From JAHEKD01 sp965204695 (GTDB lineage Bacteria > Pseudomonadota > Gammaproteobacteria > Arenicellales > JAHEKD01), in NCBI GenBank assembly GCA_965204695.1, contig OZ242007.1, positions 992,001 to 1,056,000 of the forward strand: DNA of 64,000 bases, in the 5' to 3' direction. Under the pieces are notes generated by a model. That model searched no databases. It was not told the DNA's origin and saw only the letters and a program-made list of their open reading frames with translations. Position 1 is the first letter of the stretch. Each line of letters begins with the position of its first letter. The position numbers were made by a program, and so were the translations under genes. Shown one piece after another: positions 17,562 through 27,287 of this stretch.

Positions 17562-19583
17562 CTAAATTACTGAGCAAAGCCTTAAGGCATCAAACATAGC
17601 CGCTGCAACATTGCGGCTAGAGACAGCGTCACCGATTCTATGTAATTCAAAACCCTCAATCTTGTCACTTAGTTGATGCTCTCCAGCCAGGAGTCGTTGA
17701 ATATTAGTAACACCGTTATTACACGAATGGCCACGCAATTGTTGATATAAATCATCCTCTGGCACGGTACCATGCTCCACTATCACCTGATCAGCTTGTA
17801 AGATTATTCTCTCATCTGTTAGTTCGTGAATGAAATGAGCAGCTACACTCTGCCTATCTTTTTCTAAAGCAATCAAACGATAGTCAAGCAATGGCTGTAT
17901 ATTTGCGAGCGCCAACTGCCGACGCCAAATCACCCTTTCACCATAATCTAGTTCGGCTGCTGGCTGCGGATCAAGCAACACTAATTTTTCTAGTTTACCC
18001 TGCGACTGGCAAAACTCAGCAACTGTCAAACCGGGGTGACGTCCAGTACCATCATAGACGATAACTTTTTCCTTTATAGGTTCATTGCCTGTCAACAGAT
18101 CATGCACCGAGGTCACATACTCGTTCCCGCTCAACCAGTCCAGATCAGGTGATCCACCCGTCGCTATAATGACACAATCAGGTGATTGCTCTAAAACATC
18201 ATCAACTTCGACCAGGTGTTCAGTTTCAACTGTTACGTCTAATTTTTGCAATTCAGAAATCCGCCAATCGATAATACCGATCACATCCTTACGCCAACTT
18301 GCTGCTGTTGCCAATCTCAGTTGTCCACCAAGCTCTCTAGTTGCTTCCAGTAAAGTCACTTTATGGCCACGTTCGCCCATAATACGAGCAGCTTCTAAAC
18401 CCGCCGGCCCACCTCCGACAACCAAGCATTTTTTCTGTTGCTGAGCAGCCGGAATCGTCTGTATCCAAAATCTCTCCCGTGCTGTTGCAGGGTTATGTAA
18501 ACAGGTTGGCCGATTATCACCCATACAATGAGTCATCCCCACACAAGGACGAATGCGTTCTTCCTCACCACGCTTTATTTTATTGACAATGTGTGGGTCA
18601 GCTATATGAGCGCGTGTCATAGCCACCATGTCTAGAAGGCCTTTTTCGATGGCGTATCTCGCTGTCGCCAAATCTACGATTCGCGCTGCATGAAATACCG
18701 GCAAATCAACTTCTTTTTTAAAAGCCCCCGCTACTTGCAGCCACGGTGCTATTGGTGAAGCCATTGCCGGCATGCAATCAGTAAGCAACTTTAGCTCAGT
18801 ATCCAATCGCCCATAATTGGCATTAAAAAAATCAATCAAACCCGAGCGCTGAAAAATCTGTGCAATTTCTACACACTCATCAAAGCTCAACCCACCATCA
18901 ACAGCCTCGTCAATTGGAAAACGCATGCCAACCAAAAAATCATCGCCCACATGCTTGCGAATTTCTTCGTGCACCAGCAACCCAAATCGGCAACGGTTTT
19001 CAACTGAACCGCCAAATTCATCAGTACGATGATTCGTCACTGGTGATAAAAACTGACCAATAAGATGCCCACCAACCATAGTTTCCATGCCATCAAGCCC
19101 TCCCTGTTTTGCTCGATGTGCTGCATCACCAAATGCTTTAATGACTCGCTGAATATCAAACTTGTCCATTTCCTTAGGGAAGCTACGATGGCCAGATTCC
19201 CGCACCATAGAAGGGCCAATCGTAGGCAGCCAGTTTTGGCTATTAGTCTCACCTCTTCGCCCCAGATGCGTTAGCTGAATCATTATGGCCGTGCCTTCGG
19301 CATGAATTCGCTCTGAGAAAGATTGCAAATACGGCAGTATACGATCTGTGGACATATTCAACTGACCACTTACCCAAGTTGAATCTGCATCCACGTAGGC
19401 CGATCCACCAAACATCGTCAATGCGAGCCCACCTTTGGCTTTTTCTAAATGATAGCGTTGATAAGTTTCTCCCGGCATGCCACCGTTTTCTTCAAGCCCA
19501 CAGGCATGGCTGGTGGACATAATGCGATTAGAAAACGTCACATGACGAATTGAAAAACTTGTCAGTAGCGGATCGTTTTGCAT
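17562..19583 (-). CDS. DgcA-like FMN/FAD oxidoreductase (old yellow enzyme plus dinucleotide domain)
   Basis: A 673-aa fusion of an old-yellow-enzyme barrel (residues 1-365; GQFLSPVTNHRTDEFGGSVE) and an FAD/NAD domain (from about 385; CLVVGGGPAGLEAARIMGER). This is the layout of trimethylamine dehydrogenase, DgcA (dimethylglycine catabolism) and N-methylproline demethylase. The iron-sulfur region is CVGMTHC-x7-C (C-x5-C-x7-C), lacking the second cysteine of trimethylamine dehydrogenase. With betaine genes in the same window, dimethylglycine demethylation is plausible, but no dgcB partner is present here. Stachydrine-derived N-methylproline is an alternative. Confidence 0.8.
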   Translation of the reverse strand: MQNDPLLTSFSIRHVTFSNRIMSTSHACGLEENGGMPGETYQRYHLEKAKGGLALTMFGGSAYVDADSTWVSGQLNMSTDRILPYLQSFSERIHAEGTAIMIQLTHLGRRGETNSQNWLPTIGPSMVRESGHRSFPKEMDKFDIQRVIKAFGDAAHRAKQGGLDGMETMVGGHLIGQFLSPVTNHRTDEFGGSVENRCRFGLLVHEEIRKHVGDDFLVGMRFPIDEAVDGGLSFDECVEIAQIFQRSGLIDFFNANYGRLDTELKLLTDCMPAMASPIAPWLQVAGAFKKEVDLPVFHAARIVDLATARYAIEKGLLDMVAMTRAHIADPHIVNKIKRGEEERIRPCVGMTHCMGDNRPTCLHNPATARERFWIQTIPAAQQQKKCLVVGGGPAGLEAARIMGERGHKVTLLEATRELGGQLRLATAASWRKDVIGIIDWRISELQKLDVTVETEHLVEVDDVLEQSPDCVIIATGGSPDLDWLSGNEYVTSVHDLLTGNEPIKEKVIVYDGTGRHPGLTVAEFCQSQGKLEKLVLLDPQPAAELDYGERVIWRRQLALANIQPLLDYRLIALEKDRQSVAAHFIHELTDERIILQADQVIVEHGTVPEDDLYQQLRGHSCNNGVTNIQRLLAGEHQLSDKIEGFELHRIGDAVSSRNVAAAMFDALRLCSVI

Positions 19584-19586
19584 AGG

Positions 19587-21038
19587 TTATTTAACAATTT
19601 TAATTAGCTGACCAGGTTCAGGCTCGCCATCCGGGTACATACCATTAAGTAGGCGTAATTGCGCTTCGGCATAATTCGTCAATGTTGATTGCTGTGCCAG
19701 CTTAGCAAAAGTATCACCCGATTTAGCTTTTATAATTTTAAGATGTCGACCTTTTGCCAGTTCTTTTTCACTTTCATTTAAGTTGCGAACACTTTTTACT
19801 GTATCGAAAAATTCCTGACCAGGTAGTTTGCCCTTTTCTTTGTCTGTTGCGATTAATACGAAAGCCCGTTTGCCTTGAAACACAGTTGCTACACGTGAGT
19901 CTTTGTTTCCATAAGGTGTTCGCAATCTTGCCACACCCGAAGAACCTTTGAGTCCGGTAACCGTAGTAATAGGCTTTAATTGTTCTACCCCTGCATAACT
20001 ACGTTGCAAATAGGCTTGTGGAGTCTCTTTATAATTCAAATCATCCATACCCATCAGAATGACTGAATCGTTTGTATTTGCTGTGGACAATAGACTGCTA
20101 GGCCGATTTTCGATGCGCCAATTTTCCGGGAAAGTCACCGTAAAATCCAAATCATTGTGATAAAACTTATTACCGCGTGTCACACCTTGGGCTTCGCCCT
20201 CAGCAAAAACAAGTCCGTTCAGACGCTGCAAGAACTCATCCCGGTCCTTGCCACGAGTACCGTCTGTCTGATGAACTTTAGCTGCAGCGATTACTTCCTG
20301 TAACCGAGCATCATTCCTGGGATGGCTAGCAAAAACACCATGATAAGCTCGCGCTTGACGATCTTCTTCTTTGGCACGTTGTTTTTCAAATTCTTCTTGA
20401 TCTTTTAAGATGCCAATCACATCAATCATATCTTCGGGGTCATAACCCACTGCTGCAATATATTCAGCACCAAGCCGATCCGATTCTAATTCTGCTGCAC
20501 GACCATAACCACTAATCACTGCTGAACCTAAAATTGAAGATAAATCTCCCGCTGCTCGATTGCCTGTTGCAATCACTGCCGCTGTTGCCAGAATTCCAGT
20601 CAATTGCTGCTTACTTATCGCTTTAGCGCTATGGCGAGCGGTGACATGACCTAGCTCATGTCCCAACACACCTGCCAATTCCGATTCTGAATTCATATAT
20701 GCCAGGATACCTCGACTGATATAGATATAACCTCCTGGCAGGGCAAAGGCATTAACAATCGGTGAATCAATCACATGAAAGTGGTAGAACAAATTATTTC
20801 TATGACTTTTCTCAGCTAACTCCTCTCCCAGTCGGGTAACATAGGCCTGTAGCTTTGGATCATCATAAAGCTTGTACTGTTTTAAGATTTCCTGATGATA
20901 TTTTTTCCCCAGACTTATTTCCTGTTCCTCACTTATCATCATAAAATCCTGCTTGCCGGTAACCGGATTGGTAGCACATGCAGTCAGAAAACTAATTAGA
21001 AATAAACCAACAAAAATTTTGTAGAATTGCGTCTTCAT
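19587..21038 (-). CDS. M48 family zinc metalloprotease lipoprotein with C-terminal LysM-like domain
   Basis: A 483-aa periplasmic, outer-membrane-anchored protease of the LoiP/BepA kind. The lipoprotein signal ends at Cys21 (ISFLTAC), then CATNPVTGKQDFMMISEEQE, which is typical of the family. The zinc site is H127-E-L-G-H131, with the third ligand in ELESDRLGAEYIA. The last 50 residues (IIKAKSGDTFAKLAQQS...LRLLNGMYPDGE) resemble a LysM-type peptidoglycan-binding domain. I chose ATG 21038 over an upstream non-ATG start because it begins the signal peptide. Likely role: outer-membrane protein quality control. Confidence 0.9.
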   Translation of the reverse strand: MKTQFYKIFVGLFLISFLTACATNPVTGKQDFMMISEEQEISLGKKYHQEILKQYKLYDDPKLQAYVTRLGEELAEKSHRNNLFYHFHVIDSPIVNAFALPGGYIYISRGILAYMNSESELAGVLGHELGHVTARHSAKAISKQQLTGILATAAVIATGNRAAGDLSSILGSAVISGYGRAAELESDRLGAEYIAAVGYDPEDMIDVIGILKDQEEFEKQRAKEEDRQARAYHGVFASHPRNDARLQEVIAAAKVHQTDGTRGKDRDEFLQRLNGLVFAEGEAQGVTRGNKFYHNDLDFTVTFPENWRIENRPSSLLSTANTNDSVILMGMDDLNYKETPQAYLQRSYAGVEQLKPITTVTGLKGSSGVARLRTPYGNKDSRVATVFQGKRAFVLIATDKEKGKLPGQEFFDTVKSVRNLNESEKELAKGRHLKIIKAKSGDTFAKLAQQSTLTNYAEAQLRLLNGMYPDGEPEPGQLIKIVK

Positions 21039-21118
21039 GATGAACTCAATATTATTCTCACAACTACTAGTATATTTAAGTTCGATATTTAAATAAATCA
21101 ATAACTTAGGCAAAGAAT

Positions 21119-21901
21119 ATGGATTTACAAGCTAAAACCGCCTTAATCACAGGTGCCGGCAGCGGTATTGGCCGACAAATCGCGCTTACGTTTGCTCAAG
21201 CTGGAGCGAATGTGGGCGTGGCAGATTTAAATTTAGAAACTGCTGGGTTTACCGCCGATGAAATTAACAATCATAGCGGTAATGCGATGGCTATCGCCAT
21301 GGATGTCACTGATGAGCAGCAAGTCGATCAAGGCACACAAGCTTTAGTGGATCAGTATGGCCAAATTGATATTTTAGTTAGTAACGCAGGTTTTCAACAT
21401 ATTGACCCGATTATTTCGCTGGATTTTGCTGACTGGAGAAAAATCATCGCTGTTCACCTTGATGGCGCATTTCTCAATACCCGCGCAGCAATGCGGCACA
21501 TGGTAGAACAAAAAACTGGCGGCAGCATTATCTTGATGGGTTCAGTTCATTCGAAAGTGGCTTCTCCTTTGAAGGCCCCTTATGTCAGTGCCAAGCATGG
21601 CGTCTTGGGGCTTTGCCGAACTATTGCCAAAGAAGGAGCTGAACATAATATACGGGCTAACGTGATTTGCCCTGGTTTTGTCAAAACACCGTTGGTCGAA
21701 AAGCAAATTCCAGAGCAGGCAAAAGAGCTTAATATTTCAGAACAAGAAGTGGTTAAAAAGATTATGCTCAAAGATACTGTCGATGGTGAGTTCACCACCA
21801 CAGAAGATGTTGCCAACACGGCATTGTTCTTAGCAGCGTTCCCCAATAATTCACTGACAGGTCAATCGATAATCGTTAGCCATGGTTGGGCAATGGAATG
21901 A
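21119..21901 (+). CDS. bdhA: 3-hydroxybutyrate dehydrogenase-like SDR
   Basis: A 260-aa SDR. Motifs: TGAGSGIGRQIALTFAQAGA (residues 10-29), SNAGFQHI (near 91), Ser in LMGSVHSKVASP, catalytic YVSAKHG (near 156), and the C-terminal SGQSIIVSHGW-type ending. The SNAGFQHI, HSKVASPLKAPYVSAKHG and TTTEDVANTALFLA pattern matches D-3-hydroxybutyrate dehydrogenases, which convert 3-hydroxybutyrate to acetoacetate with NAD+. It is divergent from the M48 protease (80 bp gap). Confidence 0.8.
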   Translation: MDLQAKTALITGAGSGIGRQIALTFAQAGANVGVADLNLETAGFTADEINNHSGNAMAIAMDVTDEQQVDQGTQALVDQYGQIDILVSNAGFQHIDPIISLDFADWRKIIAVHLDGAFLNTRAAMRHMVEQKTGGSIILMGSVHSKVASPLKAPYVSAKHGVLGLCRTIAKEGAEHNIRANVICPGFVKTPLVEKQIPEQAKELNISEQEVVKKIMLKDTVDGEFTTTEDVANTALFLAAFPNNSLTGQSIIVSHGWAME

Positions 21902-21924
21902 TGGAAAGACCATCATTAACATTT

Positions 21925-22070
21925 TTTGTGTCATCCGGCACCCATTCGGGCATAAAACTACAGCGAAGGGATCTCCTTCAGACTATTCGGGCTTTAATCG
22001 AGGAAGTAACCAGCTCACGGAGATTTCTCCACTCACTTGCAGCTCGGTCGAAATGACATATTAATCTAAG
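21925..22070. repeat. Degenerate dispersed repeat, copy 2
   Basis: Non-coding 3' region of bdhA. It holds GCACCCATTCGGGCATAAAA (from 21938), the inverse of the segment at 11165-11185, then CGGAGATTTCTCC and GTCGAAATGAC palindromic pieces. No coding frame is supported. Confidence 0.5.
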
Positions 22071-22078
22071 TAGAAACC

Positions 22079-22726
22079 ATGAAACGAATAAAAATTTTTA
22101 TTGCTTTATTGCTCTTCTGTCTTTCCGCTTGCAGCGAAGAAGTTATAAGAAACCTACAATCAATAGAGGATTATGAAACTGCCCGAGAAATTTTCTGGAG
22201 CAAACTTTATCCGAACGGCGGCGAAACACTTTATTGCGCAGAGCAATTCGGCGGTGGCTACAACAAAGGTATCAATATCGAACACGTTTTCCCGATGGGT
22301 TGGGTTGCCCACACACTTAATTGCGGTCGCCGTAAAGAATGCCGACGAAATAGTGATTTATTCAATCAAATTGAGGCCGACTTGCATAACCTCTACCCTT
22401 CGCGTTCGGATATCAATGAAGAACGTTCCAGTATCGCCTTTGGCATGGTTAACGGCGAAAAACGAAACTACGGCTCTTGTGACTTTGAAGTGCAACATCA
22501 CCGGCCACGCCTAGTAGAGCCCCGCGAGGAAGTCCGTGGAAACATTGCCCGCGCCATGTTTTACATGGCCGACACCTACGAGCTTAAGCTTTTCGATAAA
22601 CAAGTTGCCATCCTGGAAAAATGGAACCGAGCTGACCCTCCCGATGATTTCGAAAAACAACGCAACGATAAAATTGAAAATATTCAGGGAAACCGCAATC
22701 CGTATATTGATGGGAAGACATTTTAG
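22079..22726 (+). CDS. Endonuclease I family nuclease (EndA/NucM), secreted
   Basis: A 215-aa nuclease with a lipoprotein-like signal peptide (LLLFCLSACSEE, Cys19). The family core is visible: NIEHVFPMGW (catalytic His), LHNLYPSRSDINEERSS, and RGNIARAMFYMADTY. These match the beta-beta-alpha metal endonuclease I family that degrades DNA in the periplasm or outside the cell. Cysteine-rich (NCGRRKECRR), typical of a disulfide-bonded export product. No operon partner. Confidence 0.9.
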   Translation: MKRIKIFIALLLFCLSACSEEVIRNLQSIEDYETAREIFWSKLYPNGGETLYCAEQFGGGYNKGINIEHVFPMGWVAHTLNCGRRKECRRNSDLFNQIEADLHNLYPSRSDINEERSSIAFGMVNGEKRNYGSCDFEVQHHRPRLVEPREEVRGNIARAMFYMADTYELKLFDKQVAILEKWNRADPPDDFEKQRNDKIENIQGNRNPYIDGKTF

Positions 22727-23244
22727 TTTTAGCGTGAGTGACATAAACTGGTAGATGTTGCATCATTATAAATGTTTGTTAAAAACAACTATTAATAATT
22801 AACCCTTAAAATTGCCGACTCTTCATATCGGAAATTCCAAAGGAATTATCCGGTATCCAGGGAAATTTAAATACTAGATTCCCGCCGGAGTTTATGCTGA
22901 ACTTGATTCAGTGCGGGAATGACGGTTAAATTAAATGCTTGAACAGATAATAATAACTTGGGACGACAGCATTTACTGTGATTCCGAGAGAGCACTCTTC
23001 GGGTATAAACTCCGTGAACAGAGGAATCTCCAAGGGTTGACTTGTGCTTCGATTGGTCTGAACAGCGATTAGGATATCCTCACGTTTATCCTTGCTTGCG
23101 AGGGTCGCTTCGCTTTTATACCGAATGGGTGCCTCAGGACGACAAAAGTTTGTAAAACTTTTGTCGTTTTGTGAACCAGTTCATAGAATCGTCAGTATTT
23201 TCGGCTTAATATTCGCTTTAACAAGAACTTAACTTTTAACAGCA
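22727..23244. other. Non-coding repeat-rich region
   Basis: No supported gene. It includes a REP-like palindrome with ATTCCCGC...GCGGGAATGAC ends (22876-22925) and a third degenerate copy of the composite repeat (about 22980-23140, with CCGAATGGGTGC). A T-rich hairpin ACAAAAGTTT-GTAA-AACTTTTGT at about 23143-23165 may act as a terminator. Confidence 0.45.
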
Positions 23245-23319
23245 ATGTCAGCAGAAAATAAATATAAATTGTGCATGGGGTCATTTCTCCTTGTTGGTTT
23301 TATTTCACTAATCGTTTGA
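23245..23319 (+). CDS. Possible 24-residue membrane peptide
   Basis: A tiny frame, MSAENKYKLCMGSFLLVGFI plus SLIV, with a charged N-terminus and a hydrophobic tail that could span a membrane. The ribosome binding site is weak. A second tiny hydrophobic frame follows 70 bp later. Small membrane peptides do look like this, but so do chance frames. Confidence 0.2.
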   Translation: MSAENKYKLCMGSFLLVGFISLIV

Positions 23320-23388
23320 TTGATTAGAAAAATTTCCAACAGACTCAATAAAATAACTACAAAACCTAACTATCCAAAGGAAAACTTA

Positions 23389-23469
23389 ATGAAATTACTT
23401 ATCACAAGTTATTGTGTGGTATTAGCGTTAGTAATAACCACCAGCGTTTTATCAATCGCAAGCTTTTAA
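23389..23469 (+). CDS. Possible 26-residue membrane peptide
   Basis: Frame MKLLITSYCVVLALVITTSV plus LSIASF, starting 8 bp after AAAGGA, a fair ribosome binding site. One positive residue then a continuous hydrophobic stretch, as in a small membrane protein or an isolated signal peptide. No homologue recognised. Confidence 0.3.
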   Translation: MKLLITSYCVVLALVITTSVLSIASF

Positions 23470-23818
23470 TCAACAGGTTTTTCTTGTGTCCAGGCTGCGC
23501 TGTGCTATAGCCTGTTTCAATAAGCCAGAAATAAATTGATAACGATCGGGGCTCACTAACATAGACCAAAGGAATCTGAAAGCGGTTCTACCACAAAAAG
23601 CTAGGCCTGATGAAGATGAAGCTGATGTTTTAGCTTATTCCCTTTTCAACGTGTTTTTCAACAGGTGAGTATTCAGTGAATCTACGGAATAATGAGACAA
23701 GCCATTACCATTGGATTGCTTCGCTGTGCTTTTTATACAAGTATCGGTGCATAATGACCGAATAATTAACAGCACGATAAAACATCATAGGCTCTGATAC
23801 ATTAATTAAATTCACAAA
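23470..23818. other. Non-coding region before the isomerase gene
   Basis: About 350 bp with no supported gene. An ATG-less open stretch around 23545-23670 could encode an acidic fragment (ARPDEDEADVLAYSLFNVFF), possibly a gene relic, but nothing identifies it. Confidence 0.3.
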
Positions 23819-24472
23819 CTACATATTCTTAATAGCCACACTTCTATCCAGAATTTGTTTCAATTTTTGTTGATCAATAATTTCCCCATCTACATATCGT
23901 AGCAGTTCATCAATACGGTCATCTCCCCAAAATATTTGATCATCAACACGAAATGTTGGCACGCCAAAAATTCCAAGTTCGATGGCTGCTTGCGTTGAAT
24001 CAATTAGTTTTTGTTTTATTTGAGGGTTTTGAGCACTCGCGATCAGCCATTCTGAGTCAATATTACATTCCTTTGACACCCGTTCGATGTTCTGTTCAAG
24101 AGTAATATCCAAGCCTGTTACCCAGATCGCATCAAGCAGTTGCTTGGCATACTGTAAGCGTAGGTGATTATCTTCAATCGCAATCGCTGTTCTAAGTGCT
24201 AACAATGGATTAAATGGATGAACTGGAGGCCCTTGCACTTCCAAGCCATATGCTGTTGCACGACGCAATACATCGGTAAATGTATAAATACGCTTTACCT
24301 CAATCTCAGCCGGGCCTTTATGCTGATTCGCTTTTAAAAGCCCCGCAAACAAAATTGGCTTAACAACAATCTCTAATCCCGAATGCTGACTAATTCTTTC
24401 CAATTGAGTTGAGGCCAGCCATACATATGGACTGATCGGGTCAAAATAGAAATGTATAAATCGATCAGTCAT
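23819..24472 (-). CDS. DsbA-fold 2-hydroxychromene-2-carboxylate isomerase-like protein
   Basis: A 217-aa thioredoxin-fold protein of the kappa-GST/HCCA-isomerase family. Signs are FYFDPISPYVWLASTQLE at the N-terminus (SPY in place of the DsbA CxxC), KPILFAGLLKA, and GIFGVPTFRVDDQIFWGDDR near the C-terminus. The family isomerises 2-hydroxychromene-2-carboxylate in naphthalene breakdown with glutathione, but most chromosomal members have unknown substrates. No aromatic catabolic genes are nearby. Confidence 0.85.
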   Translation of the reverse strand: MTDRFIHFYFDPISPYVWLASTQLERISQHSGLEIVVKPILFAGLLKANQHKGPAEIEVKRIYTFTDVLRRATAYGLEVQGPPVHPFNPLLALRTAIAIEDNHLRLQYAKQLLDAIWVTGLDITLEQNIERVSKECNIDSEWLIASAQNPQIKQKLIDSTQAAIELGIFGVPTFRVDDQIFWGDDRIDELLRYVDGEIIDQQKLKQILDRSVAIKNM

Positions 24473-24595
24473 TTCAATCGTTTAGTTAAAAATAGTTTTC
24501 AGACTCATTGCAAAGCATCATCAATGCCGTTGGCTAGCCTTGCGTTGCCAGGCTAAGTATTCAAAGTAATTTTCTAATACTAAGATCTAAACCGA

Positions 24596-24808
24596 CTAAG
24601 AAGAAATGCCACCCGAGGGCGGTGGAGTATTTCCACGAGCACCTGGTTTCTGCTTCTTTATGCTCTCAAGCGTCACATCAGACCAAACACATAATTTAGT
24701 TAAGAAACGCACTAATCCATTGGTTATGCCTCGGGCTAGGTTATCTCCCACTCTTTTATGGGTAATCTGATGCTTTCCTTGAAGTTGCTGATCCATGTTA
24801 GATTTCAT
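24596..24808 (-). CDS. Hypothetical small protein
   Basis: A 70-aa frame with ATG at 24808 or 24796 (MDQQLQGKHQITHKRVGDNL). The body is basic with an amphipathic middle and a glycine/proline-rich end (GNTPPPSGG). No ribosome binding site is clear and no family is recognised. It occupies most of a 470-bp gap between two minus-strand genes. Could be a short real gene or a relic. Confidence 0.25.
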   Translation of the reverse strand: MKSNMDQQLQGKHQITHKRVGDNLARGITNGLVRFLTKLCVWSDVTLESIKKQKPGARGNTPPPSGGISS

Positions 24809-24942
24809 TAAAGAGGCCCTTCATATTGCGCTAAATCAATTATATCAGGTCTGAAACTATCATTGTCTGAACCCACGTTCGTTTAGGCGTACATTTTAAA
24901 CGGGTACATATCTACTGAATTAACGCAGTAGTAAGAAAGCCG

Positions 24943-27279
24943 CTAATTTCTCAGATTCTTACCTGTATCAAGCAAGGTGCTGATGCGTGCATGTGTAGCT
25001 TCAGTTTGGGCAAGTTCCAAAAAGGCATGACGCTCAGCATCATATAAATCCTGTTCCGTCCAAATTGTCCCTGGTTCGACATCACCTCCTGAAACAATAC
25101 TAGCAATAGCTCGGCCAGTAACTGTGTCATGGGGCGTGAACATGCCTTTTTTGTGCCCTTCATCCAACCATTCTCCCATAGCCTGGTAAACTTCTCGGCC
25201 GGGCATGGTTAAATCGGGCCGTGCGTGGTGAATAGGTGTGGCTTGCTGATTGATAAATTCCACTGCATTAGAAAGTAATCGATCACGGTTCATGAGATAA
25301 GGATCAGAATCACGTAACATCGCTAACTTACGAGCCTGTTGTGGTGAAGTCGCGGTACGACCATAACCGATATTCATAAAGGCTTTCCAGCATGCATCTG
25401 AAATATTACTGGTTTCCAATCCCAACTTATTTACCCAGCGATATAAATTTTCCTTACAGCCGCCGCCTGCCGGCACTACACCAACCAGGCTTTCCACCAA
25501 TCCCATCACGGAATTTGCATGACAAATCACGTGCTGCGCATGTAACACCACCTCAAAACCACCACCAATCGACATTCCAGCCGGCGCAGCAACAACTGGA
25601 AAACTTGCTTGTGCCATTTTGTGCACGGTTTGCTGGAAATGATCCAGGAACCGATCCAAACCATCAAAATCTTGGGCTTCAATGAATTCCCTGACCGCCC
25701 CAAGATTGACACCACAGGAAAAATGCTGCGCATCATTGTGAACAATTAACCCTTTAAGTCCCATCGGTTCAACCTGAGTTAAAGCATCGTCCAGAATTTG
25801 CATGGACTGGGCATCAAGTGCGTTCGCTTTGCTGTGAAATTCGACTAGAGCAATATCCTGATAATTGAACCAGCTTGCTGATTCATTTGTGTTAAGAGGT
25901 TTTAAAGTGTTGCGTGTTTCATTAAACCGAATAACTCCAGGAGCACGGGAAATGGTTTGCCACTCAGTATTGTTGTCGGCGGACTGCCATAATCGACGCT
26001 CATAATTACTTTCTTCAACCCGATAAAATGATTTTTTCTCACTTGCCAAGGCTTGTCCTAGTACGGCTGGAATGTCTCTTTGTTCTGAATTCAATCTATC
26101 AATAAAATATTCAAGGCCGACTTGATCAATGATTTCAAACGGTCCGGAAATCCAGTTATAACCCAATTTCATTGCCTCATCGATAGCACTGGGGTCATCA
26201 CCGACCTCTGGAATCAACGAAGCCGCATAACAAAGCGTTTGAGACATTACTCGCCAGGCATAATCGGCATACTCACTATCGTCATCCAGTAAACACTTAA
26301 TACCTTGCTTTTCAGCTTTTAAGGCTATATCGATGTTAGGACGGTCAAAATCCACATAAGTGTTACTGGCAAAATCCAAGACTTGTTTATCGGCCATTGG
26401 ATCGGCCTGATAGTAAAATCCCTTCCCGGATTTATTGCCACGCTGATCATTGGCAATCATCTGCGTCATGACTTCAATCGGCTCAGCCACCGCATGAAAA
26501 GCATCTTGCTCCGGCAAAATGCTGACCAGTGATTTCACGACGTCAGACATCAAATCAATGCCGATCAAATCATAAAGCCCGAATACGCCAGTTTTAGGAA
26601 TACCCATGGGCCGGCCAAATAAACTGTCCGCAATTTGGGGTGCCATTTTCATTTTGAATGCTTCATGCAAAGCACACTGAATTGCAAACACACCAACACG
26701 ATTGGCTAAGAAACCCGGTGTGTCCGCGCAGGGAACAACACCCTTGCCCAGATTCTGCTCACAAAACTGTTCCAGCTTATCCATCACCTCATCACTGGTA
26801 TATTTACCACGCACCAGCTCGAGCAAACGCATAAAGCGTACAGGATTGAAAAAGTGGGTAATAGCAAAACGCTGTTTAAGCTCTTCTGACATGCCTTCAG
26901 TCAGTAACTTGATTGGTATAGTCGAGGTATTTGAAGTCAGGATTGCGTCACCATGAATATGTTCAGCCACCTGGGCATAAAGTTGATGTTTAATGTCCAA
27001 ACGCTCAACCACAGCCTCGGCAACCCAATCGCAATCAGCGACAACAGATAGATCATCACGGATATTTCCCAAGTGGATTTTTGCTTCAGCCTGTTCGCTC
27101 ATCAGGCCAGACTGATTTGGATCCTTTAATCTTTCCAAACCCTTTGCCGCGATAGCATTTACATCATCGCCTTCACTAGGTAAATCCAACAACCAGACTT
27201 CAACACCCGCATTGGCCACTTGTCCGGCAATGCCAGAACCCATAGTTCCAGAACCAATCACTGCTACTTTTTTAAACAT
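24943..27279 (-). CDS. FadN-like 3-hydroxyacyl-CoA dehydrogenase/enoyl-CoA hydratase
   Basis: A 778-aa bifunctional beta-oxidation enzyme. The NAD-binding hydroxyacyl-CoA dehydrogenase comes first (VAVIGSGTMGSGIAGQVANA; signature THFFNPVRFMRLLELV near 145), then its C-terminal domains. An enoyl-CoA hydratase (crotonase) domain follows at about 450-650 (HFSCGVNLGAV; AAPAGMSIGGGFEVVLHAQH). This order matches Bacillus FadN, not FadB. ATG 27279 is preferred; the frame extends only to a TTG upstream. It starts 8 bp after the stop of the DmdA-like gene, so the two are almost surely one operon. Confidence 0.88.
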   Translation of the reverse strand: MFKKVAVIGSGTMGSGIAGQVANAGVEVWLLDLPSEGDDVNAIAAKGLERLKDPNQSGLMSEQAEAKIHLGNIRDDLSVVADCDWVAEAVVERLDIKHQLYAQVAEHIHGDAILTSNTSTIPIKLLTEGMSEELKQRFAITHFFNPVRFMRLLELVRGKYTSDEVMDKLEQFCEQNLGKGVVPCADTPGFLANRVGVFAIQCALHEAFKMKMAPQIADSLFGRPMGIPKTGVFGLYDLIGIDLMSDVVKSLVSILPEQDAFHAVAEPIEVMTQMIANDQRGNKSGKGFYYQADPMADKQVLDFASNTYVDFDRPNIDIALKAEKQGIKCLLDDDSEYADYAWRVMSQTLCYAASLIPEVGDDPSAIDEAMKLGYNWISGPFEIIDQVGLEYFIDRLNSEQRDIPAVLGQALASEKKSFYRVEESNYERRLWQSADNNTEWQTISRAPGVIRFNETRNTLKPLNTNESASWFNYQDIALVEFHSKANALDAQSMQILDDALTQVEPMGLKGLIVHNDAQHFSCGVNLGAVREFIEAQDFDGLDRFLDHFQQTVHKMAQASFPVVAAPAGMSIGGGFEVVLHAQHVICHANSVMGLVESLVGVVPAGGGCKENLYRWVNKLGLETSNISDACWKAFMNIGYGRTATSPQQARKLAMLRDSDPYLMNRDRLLSNAVEFINQQATPIHHARPDLTMPGREVYQAMGEWLDEGHKKGMFTPHDTVTGRAIASIVSGGDVEPGTIWTEQDLYDAERHAFLELAQTEATHARISTLLDTGKNLRN

Positions 27280-27287
27280 AATCACAC

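Noticed and set aside
24596..24808. Idea that this small frame is the start of an alternative oxidase
   Set aside because: Resemblance is limited to a few hydrophobic residues; the metal-binding Glu/His motifs of that family are absent.
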